The notes beneath the pieces are model-generated. The model made no database searches, was not told where the DNA came from, and saw only the letters and a list, made by a program, of their open reading frames with translations. A stretch of 64,000 nucleotides of DNA from Egibacter rhizosphaerae (GTDB taxonomy: Bacteria; Actinomycetota; Nitriliruptoria; Euzebyales; Egibacteraceae): positions 4,216,001 to 4,280,000 of the forward strand of contig NZ_CP036402.1 of assembly GCF_004322855.1 (NCBI RefSeq), given 5' to 3'. The position numbers and the translations under genes are program-made. Below are positions 1 to 8,062 of the stretch, piece by piece (the first letter of the stretch is position 1; each line of letters opens with the position of its first letter).

Positions 1-87
1 GCCGGCGAGCGCGATCATCAGGACCGTGAACGCGACGAGCAGCTCGACCAGGCTGATCCCCTCGTCGTCGCTGAGGGCGGTGAGCAT
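1..87 (-). CDS. Type IV prepilin-like protein, N-terminus only
   Basis: Only the first 29 codons lie in the window. The peptide begins MLTALSDDEG and continues ISLVELLVAF, a prepilin leader: a short acidic stretch ending in Gly (the cleavage site), then a hydrophobic segment with Glu at position +5 of the mature protein. A GGGAGG Shine-Dalgarno lies just upstream of the ATG on the minus strand. It is divergent from the PilT-type gene and is probably a minor pilin (PilV or GspI/J-like) processed by the prepilin peptidase at 58098-58880. The subtype cannot be decided from this fragment. Confidence 0.8.
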   Translation of the reverse strand, partial: MLTALSDDEGISLVELLVAFTVLMIALAG

Positions 88-398
88 CAGGACCTCCCGA
101 TCATCGTTTCCGCCTCGTGCTCGGCACTGGCGCGCGGCACCCGTGCGTTCTCCGTGTCCGATCATCCCGACAACACGGAATGTCGGGAGCCGCCCGGAAT
201 AGCTTTAGCAATCCGTGTGCGAAGAACCACTCTGTGTGATTCCGGACGGTCAATGCCCGCCAGCTGGTCTCCCGTGTCAACCGGAGCCCGTCGCGGGGAA
301 CTCGTCGGCGCGGCGGCACTCAAGCGCTCCCGGGCCGTTGCCGATCCAGTGAACGGGGTCGCCATTGCGGCCCGACGAGCTGACGGCTGGGAGAGGCG
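88..398. other. Divergent intergenic region, pilin / pilT
   Basis: About 310 bases separate the minus-strand prepilin from the plus-strand ATPase gene. No coding sequence is convincing here. It holds one clear dyad (165-188) and a stretch of lower GC around 195-240 where promoters could sit, but I could not pick a convincing -35/-10 pair on either strand. Confidence 0.6.
165..188. promoter_or_regulatory. Perfect inverted repeat, possible operator
   Basis: TCCCGACA and TGTCGGGA form a perfect 8-base dyad separated by 8 bases in the middle of the region between two divergent pilus genes. The spacing (arm centres about 16 bases apart) suits a dimeric DNA-binding regulator, but it could equally be a hairpin in a leader RNA. 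There is no T-tract, so it is not a typical terminator. Confidence 0.4.
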
Positions 399-2081
399 AT
401 GACGACGGAACTCGGGCGCGTGCTCGTGAGCCGAGGTGTGGTCAGCGAGGAGCAGCTGCGCTCCGCCGTTGAGACCCAGGAGTACGAGGGGGGATCGCTC
501 GGCAAGGTGATCGTCGACCTCGGCTATGCGGCCGAGCGCGAGATCGTGCAAGCGGTGGCCGAGACCATCGGCATGCCCTTCGCCGACACCCGGCCGGGAC
601 AGGTCGATCCCGACGCCGCGGCGCTCATGCCCCAGGACGAGGCCACCCGACTGGGCGCTCTGCCGGTCGGCTTCGATCGCGACGGCAGCCTCCTGGTCGC
701 CCTCGCCGACCCCGGCAACGACGAGGCCGTCGAACGGGTGAAGGCGCTGACCGGCGTCGACGTCAGCCCCGCACTCGCCGCGCGCGGCGAGTTGCAGCAG
801 GCGATCGCCCACCTCGCCGACGCGCCCGGTTCCGCACCCGCCGATGGTGGCGCGGGTGCGCGACCCGAGCGCGAGCAGGGGGAGGCGCGCCAGAGGCCAC
901 CCGGTGGCTCGAGGGGGCTGAGCCTCGCGGAACGGTCGGACGCCGCCGAGGCTTCCCTCGCCACGGAGGCCGCCCCCGAGGGCGCCGACTCCCTGCTGGC
1001 GTACGAGCAGGGCAGCGCGATCGACCTCGACGAGGTCCTCGTGCAGATCATCAAGCGCGGCGCGAGCGACCTCCACCTCACCGCGGGCGTGCCGCCGATG
1101 CTGCGGCTGCACGGCGAGCTCGAGCCGATGGACGAGTTCGACGTGCTCACCCCGCCCGAGCTGCAGAAGATGATCTACGCGATCCTCACCCAGAAGCAGC
1201 GCGAGCAGTTCGAGAACGAGCTGGAACTCGACCTCTCCTACCAGGTCCCCAACGTCGCCCGCTTCCGTGTGAACGTCTTCCAGCAACGCGACTCGATGGG
1301 CGCCGTCATGCGCGCCATCCCCCACGAGATCTTCTCGATCGAGGACCTCGGGCTCCCGCGCGCCGTGGAGAGCCTGGCGCGGCGGCCGCGCGGCTTCGTG
1401 CTCGTGACGGGTCCGACCGGCTCGGGGAAGTCGACCACGCTCGCGTCGCTGATCGACATGGTCAACCGGGAGCGCTCGAGCCACATCATGACGATCGAGG
1501 ACCCGATCGAGTTCCTGCACACGCACAACCGCTCGATCGTGAACCAGCGCGAGCTCGGCGGGGACACCCACTCGTTCTCGGCGGCCCTCAAGCACGTGCT
1601 CCGCCAGGACCCGGACGTGATCCTCGTCGGCGAGTTGCGCGACCTCGAGACGATCCAGGTCGCCCTCACCGCCGCGGAGACCGGGCACCTCGTGTTCGGC
1701 ACCCTGCACACCCAGGACGCGCCGCAGACCATCGACCGCATGATCGACGTCTTCCCGCCGCACCAGCAGGAGCAGATCCGCGTGCAGCTCGGCGGGGCGT
1801 TGCAGGGCGTCGTCTGCCAGCAGCTGCTGAAGACGAAGGACGGCCACGGCCGCGTGCCCGCGACCGAGGTCATGATCGCGACGAGCGCGATCAAGAACCT
1901 GATCCGCGAGGGCAAGACCCACCAGATGTACTCGTCGATCCAGGCCGGCAAGGAGCACGGCATGGCGACGATGGACACGTCCCTGGCGCAGCTGGTCAAG
2001 ACCGGCAAGGTCACGTACGACGCCGCGCTCGAGAAGTGCAACAACGCCGCCGACTTCAACCGCCTCTGCGGCCGGGCCTAG
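399..2081 (+). CDS. pilT: PilT-family pilus ATPase with N-terminal MshEN domain
   Basis: 560 residues, against about 350 for ordinary PilT. The C-terminal half is PilT-like: a GASDLHLTAG opening near residue 220, Walker A GPTGSGKST at 338-346, Asp box DPDVILVGELRD at 404-415, His box TGHLVFGTLHT at 428-438, and a closing GMATMD region. PilT hexamers power pilus retraction. Residues 1 to about 60 contain two copies of the MshEN/GspE-N motif (ELGRVLV..., SLGKVIV...), normally found on the extension ATPase PilB or on MshE, where it can bind cyclic di-GMP. The usual first Arg of the motif is Glu here and Ser in the second copy. A low-complexity linker (about 140-205) joins the two parts. pilC follows after 12 bases. 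Confidence 0.9.
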   Translation: MTTELGRVLVSRGVVSEEQLRSAVETQEYEGGSLGKVIVDLGYAAEREIVQAVAETIGMPFADTRPGQVDPDAAALMPQDEATRLGALPVGFDRDGSLLVALADPGNDEAVERVKALTGVDVSPALAARGELQQAIAHLADAPGSAPADGGAGARPEREQGEARQRPPGGSRGLSLAERSDAAEASLATEAAPEGADSLLAYEQGSAIDLDEVLVQIIKRGASDLHLTAGVPPMLRLHGELEPMDEFDVLTPPELQKMIYAILTQKQREQFENELELDLSYQVPNVARFRVNVFQQRDSMGAVMRAIPHEIFSIEDLGLPRAVESLARRPRGFVLVTGPTGSGKSTTLASLIDMVNRERSSHIMTIEDPIEFLHTHNRSIVNQRELGGDTHSFSAALKHVLRQDPDVILVGELRDLETIQVALTAAETGHLVFGTLHTQDAPQTIDRMIDVFPPHQQEQIRVQLGGALQGVVCQQLLKTKDGHGRVPATEVMIATSAIKNLIREGKTHQMYSSIQAGKEHGMATMDTSLAQLVKTGKVTYDAALEKCNNAADFNRLCGRA

Positions 2082-2093
2082 GAGAGCGACGAG

Positions 2094-3335
2094 ATGGCTA
2101 CCGCGACCTTCGACTACACCGTCCGCGACCAGTCGGGCAAGACCCTCAAGGGCTCGCTCGACGGACCCGACCAGCGCGCGGTCGCAGCGAAGCTGCGTGA
2201 GATGGGGTACTCGCCCATCTCGGTGCAGCAGCAGAAGAGCTCCACGCTGCACAAGGAAGTCTCCATCCCCGGCCTGTCCGGGCGGATCAAGCTGCAGGAC
2301 CTCGCGGTCTTCAGCCGGCAGTTCGCGACGATGATCAACTCGGGGCTGTCGCTCGTGCGCGCCCTGAACATTCTCGCCGAGCAGACCGAGAACCGGAAGC
2401 TCGCCGAGATCGTCGGGGTGGTGCGCGGCCAGATCGAGCAGGGGCGGTCGCTGTCCGACTCGCTCGCCGATCACCCCGACGTGTTCCCCAAGCTGTACGT
2501 CGCGATGGTCCGCGCCGGCGAGACCGCGGGCATGCTCGACCAGGTGCTCCTGCGCGTGGCGAACACGCTCGAGAAGGACCTGGAGCTGCGCCGCAAGATC
2601 AAGACCGCGCTCACCTATCCCGTGGTCGTGGTCTGCCTGGCGATCCTGCTCACCGCCGCCATGCTGATCTTCATCGTCCCCGTGTTCGTCGACATGTTCG
2701 AGGATCTCGGAGGCGAGCTGCCGCTGCCGACGCAGATCCTGCTGTTCCTCTCAGACATCCTGCGAAGCTGGTGGTTCCTCATCCTGCCGTTGCCGATCGT
2801 GGCGTGGCAGCTGTTCAAGCAGGCCCGCAAGGACCCCAAGGTCCGCTATCAGCTGGATCGGCTGAAGCTGAAGGTGCCGGTCTTCGGCGACCTGTTCCAC
2901 AAGATCGCCCTGGCCCGCTTCAACCGGAACTTCGGGACCCTGCTGCGTGCCGGCGTCCCCATCCTCAGCGCGCTCGAGATCACGGCCGACACGGTCAACA
3001 ACGGCGTGATCTCCGATGCCGTGAAGGACGTGCAGACCGCGGTCAAGGAGGGCGAGAGCGTCGCGCGCCCGCTGAGCCAGCACGCGGTGTTCCCACCGAT
3101 GACGGTGCAGATGATCGCCGTCGGTGAGGAGACCGGCGCGATGGACGAGATGCTCGAGAAGATCGCGGACTTCTACGACGACGAGGTCGCCACGACCACC
3201 GAGTCGCTGACCGCGATGCTCGAGCCGCTCATGATCATGGTGCTCGGCGGCATCGTCGGAGCGATGGTCATCGCGCTCTACATGCCGATGTTCGAGATCT
3301 TCGACCTCGTCGACTCGGGCGCCGGCGGCATCTGA
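2094..3335 (+). CDS. pilC: Type IV pilus inner-membrane platform protein PilC
   Basis: 413 residues, the usual size. PilC/GspF proteins form the membrane platform on which the pilus ATPases act. Two T2SSF domains are visible (about 70-190 and 270-390), each with the family pattern around FSRQFATMINSGLSL and FNRNFGTLLRAGVPI. Membrane segments lie near 175-200, 227-243 and 379-400. The start codon has a GGAGAG Shine-Dalgarno just after the pilT stop, so the two genes are co-transcribed. The stop codon lies inside a unit that is repeated downstream (3327-3462). Confidence 0.95.
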   Translation: MATATFDYTVRDQSGKTLKGSLDGPDQRAVAAKLREMGYSPISVQQQKSSTLHKEVSIPGLSGRIKLQDLAVFSRQFATMINSGLSLVRALNILAEQTENRKLAEIVGVVRGQIEQGRSLSDSLADHPDVFPKLYVAMVRAGETAGMLDQVLLRVANTLEKDLELRRKIKTALTYPVVVVCLAILLTAAMLIFIVPVFVDMFEDLGGELPLPTQILLFLSDILRSWWFLILPLPIVAWQLFKQARKDPKVRYQLDRLKLKVPVFGDLFHKIALARFNRNFGTLLRAGVPILSALEITADTVNNGVISDAVKDVQTAVKEGESVARPLSQHAVFPPMTVQMIAVGEETGAMDEMLEKIADFYDDEVATTTESLTAMLEPLMIMVLGGIVGAMVIALYMPMFEIFDLVDSGAGGI

Positions 3336-3462
3336 GCCGCCCAGGGAGCGAATCCGCCGGAGGAGCGGGTCCGCCCGGCATCCGAGCCGCGCCGGGGAGC
3401 GGATCCGCCCGGCATCCGAGCCGTCCGGCATCTGAGCCGCGCCGGCGAGCGGATCCGCCCGG
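3327..3462 (+). repeat. Degenerate repeats copying the pilC stop-codon region
   Basis: The sequence GGCATCTGAGCCGC at the end of pilC recurs with minor changes at 3377, 3411 and 3427, each time with a variant of GAGCGGATCCGCC nearby. Spacings of 50, 34 and 16 bases show it is not one uniform array. The repeats start inside the gene's last codons and run into the intergenic region, the same geometry seen after the PilP-like gene and at the dppD/dppF junction. Confidence 0.7.
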
Positions 3463-3487
3463 CGCGTCCGTTCCCCGGACATCCCGG

Positions 3488-3559
3488 CTTGCACCCGATC
3501 GTCGTCAACATTCGGGCGCGGGATCCTGCGCCAGGATGTCGACGTCGATCCGGTGCAAG
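3488..3559. repeat. 23-bp imperfect inverted repeat between convergent genes
   Basis: The arms at 3488-3510 and 3537-3559 are complementary at 20 of 23 positions and begin and end with CTTGCACC / GGTGCAAG. A second small dyad, ATCCTG-CGC-CAGGAT, sits in the loop (3523-3537). It lies between pilC (plus) and the kinase gene (minus), where a bidirectional terminator would be expected, but there is no T-run. A cruciform or protein-binding role is equally possible. Confidence 0.55.
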
Positions 3560-3608
3560 TCGAGAGGGCTCACGCTGCGTTGACGTTCCTACTGGAGAAC
3601 GAGGTCGG

Positions 3609-5513
3609 TCAACGCGCCCGGAACTCGACATCGGCGAGCTCGGCCCGGAACGCGCCGCCGTCGTCGGGCAGCGACGTGAACCAGACGAGCCACACGCGCT
3701 CCTCGGCCTCGTCGTCGAGCTCGAGGGTCGTGGTCCCGTCGGCATCGGCGACGCTCGTCACCGAGACCCCCCAGTCCTCGGGAGCCTCCCCGGCGCCGGG
3801 GGGTTCCGCGCCCGCGTAGACATCGAACGACGACCCGGCGCTGGTGGACAGCGCGACCTCACTGACCGGGGCGGCCTCGTCGAGCTCGAACCAGACCCCG
3901 ACCCCCGGCTTCAGGCCGCCGAGGGCGGGATCCCCCCGGTAGCCGTGGGTCTGCCACGTCGTGTCGGGGTTGCCATCGACCGCGTTCATCACATCACCGG
4001 GGAACTCCTCCCCGCTGCCGAAGGGATCGTGGTCGCCTGCGCCGACGATCTCCACAGCCGTCGGCTCGTCTTCCTCGTCTTCCTCGTCTTCCTCGTCTTC
4101 GCCGTCGTCTTCGTCGTCGTCCTCGTCCTCGTCCTCCTCGTCGCTGGCGGCCTCGGCCTCGCCCTCGTCGTTCGCGGGCGCCTCCGCACCCGGCGGGTCA
4201 CCCTCGCTCTGCACGGCGGTGTCATCGGGCTGCTCACGGGTCACAGCGAGGATCACCCCGCTGGCGAGCAGCGCGACGGCGAACAGCGTGGCGATCCCCG
4301 CGATCACCGGACGCCGCCCCCCTCCTCGAGTGGCGGGAGTCGAGCCCGGTAAGGCCCCAACGCTTTGCGCCGGTGCGGTCGCCTCGGGGTCGTGGGAGGC
4401 GGGGGCCAGTGCGGTCGCCTCGGGGTCCTGGGAGGCGGGGGCCAGTGCGGTCGCCTCGGGGTCCTGGGAGGCGGGTGCCGGTGCGGTCGCCTCGGGGTCG
4501 TGGGAGGCGGGCTCCGGCGCGGTCACCTCTGCGCCCGGGACGGCTTGATCCTGCTGGCCGGGCCCGTCACCGGATGCGGTGCTGACGGTCGTGGGGACGA
4601 ACGACGCGGTCGGTGTGCCGGGGGCCGGCGTGGACCGTGTGCGCAGCAGGATCGCGAGGTCGCGGGCCGCGTGCGGGGCGGCGAGCGGGTTCAACGCTTC
4701 GGCCAGCCGGTGACCGTCGGCGAAGCGCTCGGCCGGTTCGAGGCGGGTCGCGCGGACCACCGCGGCGTCGAGCGCCTCCGGCACGTCGCCGCGCAGCTCG
4801 CTCGGCGCGGGCAGCTGCTCGCCGAGCCGGCGGACCGCGATCTCGGCGGTCGTCCCGTGCCCGAACGGGGCGCTCCCGGTGAGCAGCTGGTGGAGGAGCA
4901 ACCCGAGCGCGTAGACGTCCGCCCGCGCATCGAGCGGGTCGTCGCGCAGTTGCTCGGGCGCGAGATACCGGGCGGTGCCGATCACCTGTCCGGGGATGGT
5001 CAGGTGCGACGTGGCGTCGCCGAGGGCCCGGGCGACGCCGAAGTCGGCGACCTTCGCGATCCCCTCCCGCGTGAGCAGCACGTTCGCGGGCTTGACGTCG
5101 CGGTGCACGAGGCCTCGGGCGTGCGCCGCCCCGAGCGCCCCGCCGACCTGGCTGCCGAGGGCCGCGACGAGGCCCGGCGCCAGTGGGCTGTGGGGGAGCA
5201 GGTCCGCGAGCGTCCCCCCGTCGACGAGCTCCATCACCAGGAAGTCGCGTTCCTCACCGCTGCCGACGTCGTACACCGCGACGGCGTGAGGATGGCTGAG
5301 GTTCGCCGCTGCGGTAGCCTCGGCGCGGAAGCGCGTGGTCGTCTCGGGGTCCCGTGCGAGGTCCCCGTGCAGCACCTTGATCGCCACGGTGCGCTCGAGG
5401 CGACGGTCGTGGGCGCGCCACACGATCCCGGCCCCACCCGAGCCGAGACGCTCTTCGAGCACGTAGCGGCCGGCGAGCACACCGGCGCTCGGGTCGGGCG
5501 GAGTTTCGGTCAC
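3609..5513 (-). CDS. Membrane Ser/Thr protein kinase with extracytoplasmic discoidin-like domain
   Basis: 634 residues. The Hanks-type kinase domain covers about 15-275, with glycine loop GSGGAG (24-29), Lys46 in VAIK, HRD at 137-139, DFG at 157-159 and APEQ at about 185. A Pro/Ala-rich juxtamembrane part with 12-residue repeats follows (about 331-385), then one membrane helix (403-424), an almost pure Asp/Glu stretch (about 449-485) and an outside domain to the end. That last domain (DPFGSGEEFPG, AVDGNPDTTW, GGLKPGVGVWF) resembles the galactose-binding-like module at the C-terminus of actinobacterial MviN/MurJ-type proteins, so a link to cell-wall sensing is inferred. There are no PASTA repeats. 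The start is GTG. It lies 169 bases downstream of the dpp operon on the same strand. Confidence 0.92.
   Translation of the reverse strand: MTETPPDPSAGVLAGRYVLEERLGSGGAGIVWRAHDRRLERTVAIKVLHGDLARDPETTTRFRAEATAAANLSHPHAVAVYDVGSGEERDFLVMELVDGGTLADLLPHSPLAPGLVAALGSQVGGALGAAHARGLVHRDVKPANVLLTREGIAKVADFGVARALGDATSHLTIPGQVIGTARYLAPEQLRDDPLDARADVYALGLLLHQLLTGSAPFGHGTTAEIAVRRLGEQLPAPSELRGDVPEALDAAVVRATRLEPAERFADGHRLAEALNPLAAPHAARDLAILLRTRSTPAPGTPTASFVPTTVSTASGDGPGQQDQAVPGAEVTAPEPASHDPEATAPAPASQDPEATALAPASQDPEATALAPASHDPEATAPAQSVGALPGSTPATRGGGRRPVIAGIATLFAVALLASGVILAVTREQPDDTAVQSEGDPPGAEAPANDEGEAEAASDEEDEDEDDDEDDGEDEEDEEDEEDEPTAVEIVGAGDHDPFGSGEEFPGDVMNAVDGNPDTTWQTHGYRGDPALGGLKPGVGVWFELDEAAPVSEVALSTSAGSSFDVYAGAEPPGAGEAPEDWGVSVTSVADADGTTTLELDDEAEERVWLVWFTSLPDDGGAFRAELADVEFRAR
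4375..4530 (-). repeat. 36-bp tandem repeats within the kinase gene
   Basis: Four units begin at 4375, 4411, 4447 and 4483, with a degenerate fifth at 4519. Read on the minus strand each encodes a variant of PEATALAPASQD in the juxtamembrane segment. The exact 36-base period keeps the frame. Mismatches between units are few, which suggests recent expansion. Confidence 0.85.
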
Positions 5514-5682
5514 CGAGGGCTCTCGTTCGGTCGCTGAGCGGGTCGTTCACTCTCGACGCTACCCACGCTCGGCCTTTCGCACGAGGGCCGACCGGGTCGG
5601 TCGGACATCGCCCGTCCAGCGCAGGATACGCCGGGTGAAGGCGGCTTCCCCGGCAGGCGTTGCCGTCGCGAGCGGGTGCCGG

Positions 5683-6996
5683 TCAGCGCTCGCGGGAGGT
5701 CAGACCGTGCAGGTGGCAGGCCACCTCGCGCCCCGCGACGGTCTGCAGGGCCGGTTCGGCCCCCTCGCCGAAGCGGACGAGGACGTGGCCGCCGTCCCGC
5801 TCGATCGCCACCACCGCCCGGAACAGCGGATGCGCCTCCCGTAGCTGCAGGTCGGTGAGCAACGACACCAGTCGCTCGGTGTCGCCGGATCCGAAACGCA
5901 CCTGCTCGCGGGTGACCTCGGCAGCGTGCAGCCCGCCCGTTGCGTCGAGCTCGGCCTCGAACGTCTCGGTGTCGACCTCGGTCCAGCGTCGCTCGAAATA
6001 GTCGACGAGGTCGGTGCCTTCCCAGCCACACGGCTCGAACGCGGCGGGGCAACGCGGGTGGAAGCGGCAGCCCGCCGGTGGCGTCTGCGCGTCGGGCATC
6101 TCCCCGACGGGCAGCTCCTTGTCCCGGCTGCGCCGAGCCGGGTCGGGGAGCGGCACCGCGCTCAACAGCGAGCGCGTGTACGGGTGCTGTGGGTCGTCGA
6201 AGAGCCGGTCGGCCTCGCCCCACTCGACGAGGTTGCCGAGGTAGAGGATGCCGATCCGATCGCACAGGAACCGCGCGGTCGCGAGGTCGTGGGTGATGAA
6301 CAGGTAGGTGAGGCCGAGGTCGCGCTGCAGCTCGAGCATCAGCTCGAGCACGCGGGCCCGAACGCTCATGTCGAGCGCGGCCACGGGCTCGTCGGCCACC
6401 ACGAACTTCGGCTCGGTGATCAGGGCCCGGGCGATGACCAGGCGCTGCTTCTGCCCGCCCGACAGGTCCTCGGGATACTTGTCGAGGATCGTGTCGGCGG
6501 GGGTCAGCCCCACGCGCTCGAGCATCGCCGCCACACGAGCGCGCACGTCGGCCCGCTTGGTGGCCAGCCCGTGGATCCGCAGCGGGTGCCCGACGCCCTG
6601 CCAGACCGTCATCGCCGGGTTCAGGGCCGCGTGGGGGTCCTGGAAGATCAGCGCGAGCTCGCGCCGCAGCGGGCGGAGGTCGCGCTCGCGCAAGCCGACC
6701 AGCTCGCGCCCGTCGTAGCGGATCGATCCCGACGTCGCCGGCTCCAGACCGAGCAGCGTCCGCCCGAGCGTCGTCTTGCCCGACCCGCTTTCGCCGACGA
6801 GCCCGAACGTCTCGCCCCGGGCGATGTCGAAGCTGACCCCGTCCACGGCACGCACCGCGCCTCCGCTGCCTCGCGACAGCAGGCCGCGCCGGATCGGGAA
6901 GTGCGTGTGGACGTCCTCGGCGCGGACCAGCGTGTCGCCCGCGACGGCCGCGGCGTGGCGGTCGGCGGCGCTGGTCTCTGCCGGCTGCCCGGTCAT
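5683..6996 (-). CDS. Oligopeptide/dipeptide ABC transporter ATP-binding protein (DppF/OppF-like)
   Basis: 437 residues. Walker A GESGSGKTT with Lys74, Q-loop FQDPHAALNP, signature LSGGQKQR, Walker B VVADEP, then the oligopeptide-ABC C-terminal cysteine region (CRFHPRCP, FEPC). After this, about 80 residues carry no motif I recognise, making the protein longer than usual. It is the last gene of the dpp cluster and would pair with the DppD-like subunit to energise peptide import. Its ATG lies in a 20-bp duplication of the end of the upstream gene, which also supplies its purine-rich ribosome site. Confidence 0.93.
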   Translation of the reverse strand: MTGQPAETSAADRHAAAVAGDTLVRAEDVHTHFPIRRGLLSRGSGGAVRAVDGVSFDIARGETFGLVGESGSGKTTLGRTLLGLEPATSGSIRYDGRELVGLRERDLRPLRRELALIFQDPHAALNPAMTVWQGVGHPLRIHGLATKRADVRARVAAMLERVGLTPADTILDKYPEDLSGGQKQRLVIARALITEPKFVVADEPVAALDMSVRARVLELMLELQRDLGLTYLFITHDLATARFLCDRIGILYLGNLVEWGEADRLFDDPQHPYTRSLLSAVPLPDPARRSRDKELPVGEMPDAQTPPAGCRFHPRCPAAFEPCGWEGTDLVDYFERRWTEVDTETFEAELDATGGLHAAEVTREQVRFGSGDTERLVSLLTDLQLREAHPLFRAVVAIERDGGHVLVRFGEGAEPALQTVAGREVACHLHGLTSRER

Positions 6997-7052
6997 GCCC
7001 GCCCCCGTTCGCTGCTCGCGATGGGACGCCCCGTCATGCCCGCCCCCGTTCG
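6992..7052 (-). repeat. 20-bp direct duplication spanning dppD end and dppF start
   Basis: GTCATGCCCGCCCCCGTTCG occurs exactly at 6992-7011 and at 7033-7052. On the minus strand, the copy at 7033 encodes the last residues ERGRA and stop of the DppD-like protein. The copy at 6992 supplies a GGGGGCGGG stretch followed by the ATG used by the DppF-like gene. The same bases are therefore read as an end in one copy and as a start in the other. Confidence 0.85.
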
Positions 7053-8062
7053 GCGACGGCGGCGTGGCGCTCGGCGCCGGGATGCAGGAAACACGCCGCG
7101 TACTGGCCCGGTGCGGGCTCGGCGTACGCCGGCTCGCTCGCGGTGCAGTGGCTCATGACGTCGGGGCAGCGCGGCGCGAAGCGGCAGCCCGGCGGCGGGT
7201 CGACGAGGTCGGGCGGCGCGCCCGGGATCGAGTGCAGGCTCGTGGTCTCCAGCGAGATCGTCGAACGCAGCAACCCTCTCGTGTAGGGGTGCGCGGGGTC
7301 CGCGAACACCTGGTCCACCGGGCCGACCTCGACGACCTTGCCGGCGTACATCACCGCGACGCGGTCGCACGTCTCGGCGACGATCCCCAGGTTGTGCGTG
7401 ACGAGCAGCAGACCGACGTCGGCGTCCTCGCGCAACCGTTCGAGGATGTCGAGGATCTGCGCCTCCACGATCACGTCGAGGCTCGTGGTGGGCTCGTCGG
7501 CGACCACGACCTGGGGCTGCAGCACGATCCCCAGCGCGATCATGATGCGCTGGCGCATGCCGCCCGAGAACTCGTGCGGGTAGTTGTCGATCCGGGTCCG
7601 AGGGATGCCCATCTGCGCGAGCGCGGCCTCGGCCATGCGACGCGCCTCCCGCTTGTCCGTGCGGGGGCGGTGGGCCCGGATGGCCTCCAGGAAGTGGTCG
7701 GACACGCGCATGAGCGGATCCAGGCGCGTCATGGGCTCCTGGAAGACCAGCGAGGCGCGCTCGCCCCGGATCCGCCGCAGCTGCCGCTCGCTCGCGTTGA
7801 CGAGATCGACCGGCCCCTCGCCCTCGTGCGTGCCCCGAGGGGCCAGTTCGACCCGCCCGCGCACTTGCCCGCCAGGCGGCATGAGGTTCAGCAGCGCGCG
7901 ACCCAGCGACGACTTCCCGCAGCCCGACTCGCCGACGAGGCCGAGGGCCTCGCCCGGCCGCAGCTCGAAGTCGACGCCGTCGACCGCCCACAGGGGTCCG
8001 CGCGGCGTGCGGTATCCCACGCGCAGGTCCGAGACCGAGAGCACGGGCGGGTCAGCGCTCAC
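7034..8062 (-). CDS. Oligopeptide/dipeptide ABC transporter ATP-binding protein (DppD/OppD-like)
   Basis: 342 residues, typical length. Walker A GESGCGKSS (Lys50), Q-loop FQEPMTRLDP, signature FSGGMRQR, Walker B VVADEP, switch His in LLVTHNLG, and the C-terminal PGCRFAPRCP cysteine motif of peptide transporters, which in some members binds an iron-sulfur cluster. The GTG start overlaps the end of the permease gene by 11 bases, indicating translational coupling. Confidence 0.95.
   Translation of the reverse strand: MSADPPVLSVSDLRVGYRTPRGPLWAVDGVDFELRPGEALGLVGESGCGKSSLGRALLNLMPPGGQVRGRVELAPRGTHEGEGPVDLVNASERQLRRIRGERASLVFQEPMTRLDPLMRVSDHFLEAIRAHRPRTDKREARRMAEAALAQMGIPRTRIDNYPHEFSGGMRQRIMIALGIVLQPQVVVADEPTTSLDVIVEAQILDILERLREDADVGLLLVTHNLGIVAETCDRVAVMYAGKVVEVGPVDQVFADPAHPYTRGLLRSTISLETTSLHSIPGAPPDLVDPPPGCRFAPRCPDVMSHCTASEPAYAEPAPGQYAACFLHPGAERHAAVAERGRA

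Noticed and set aside
3984-4250. Ser-rich and Lys/Thr-rich proteins over the acidic part of the kinase gene
   Set aside because: These are frame-shifted or antisense readings of the Asp/Glu codon run, without ribosome sites or conserved sequence.
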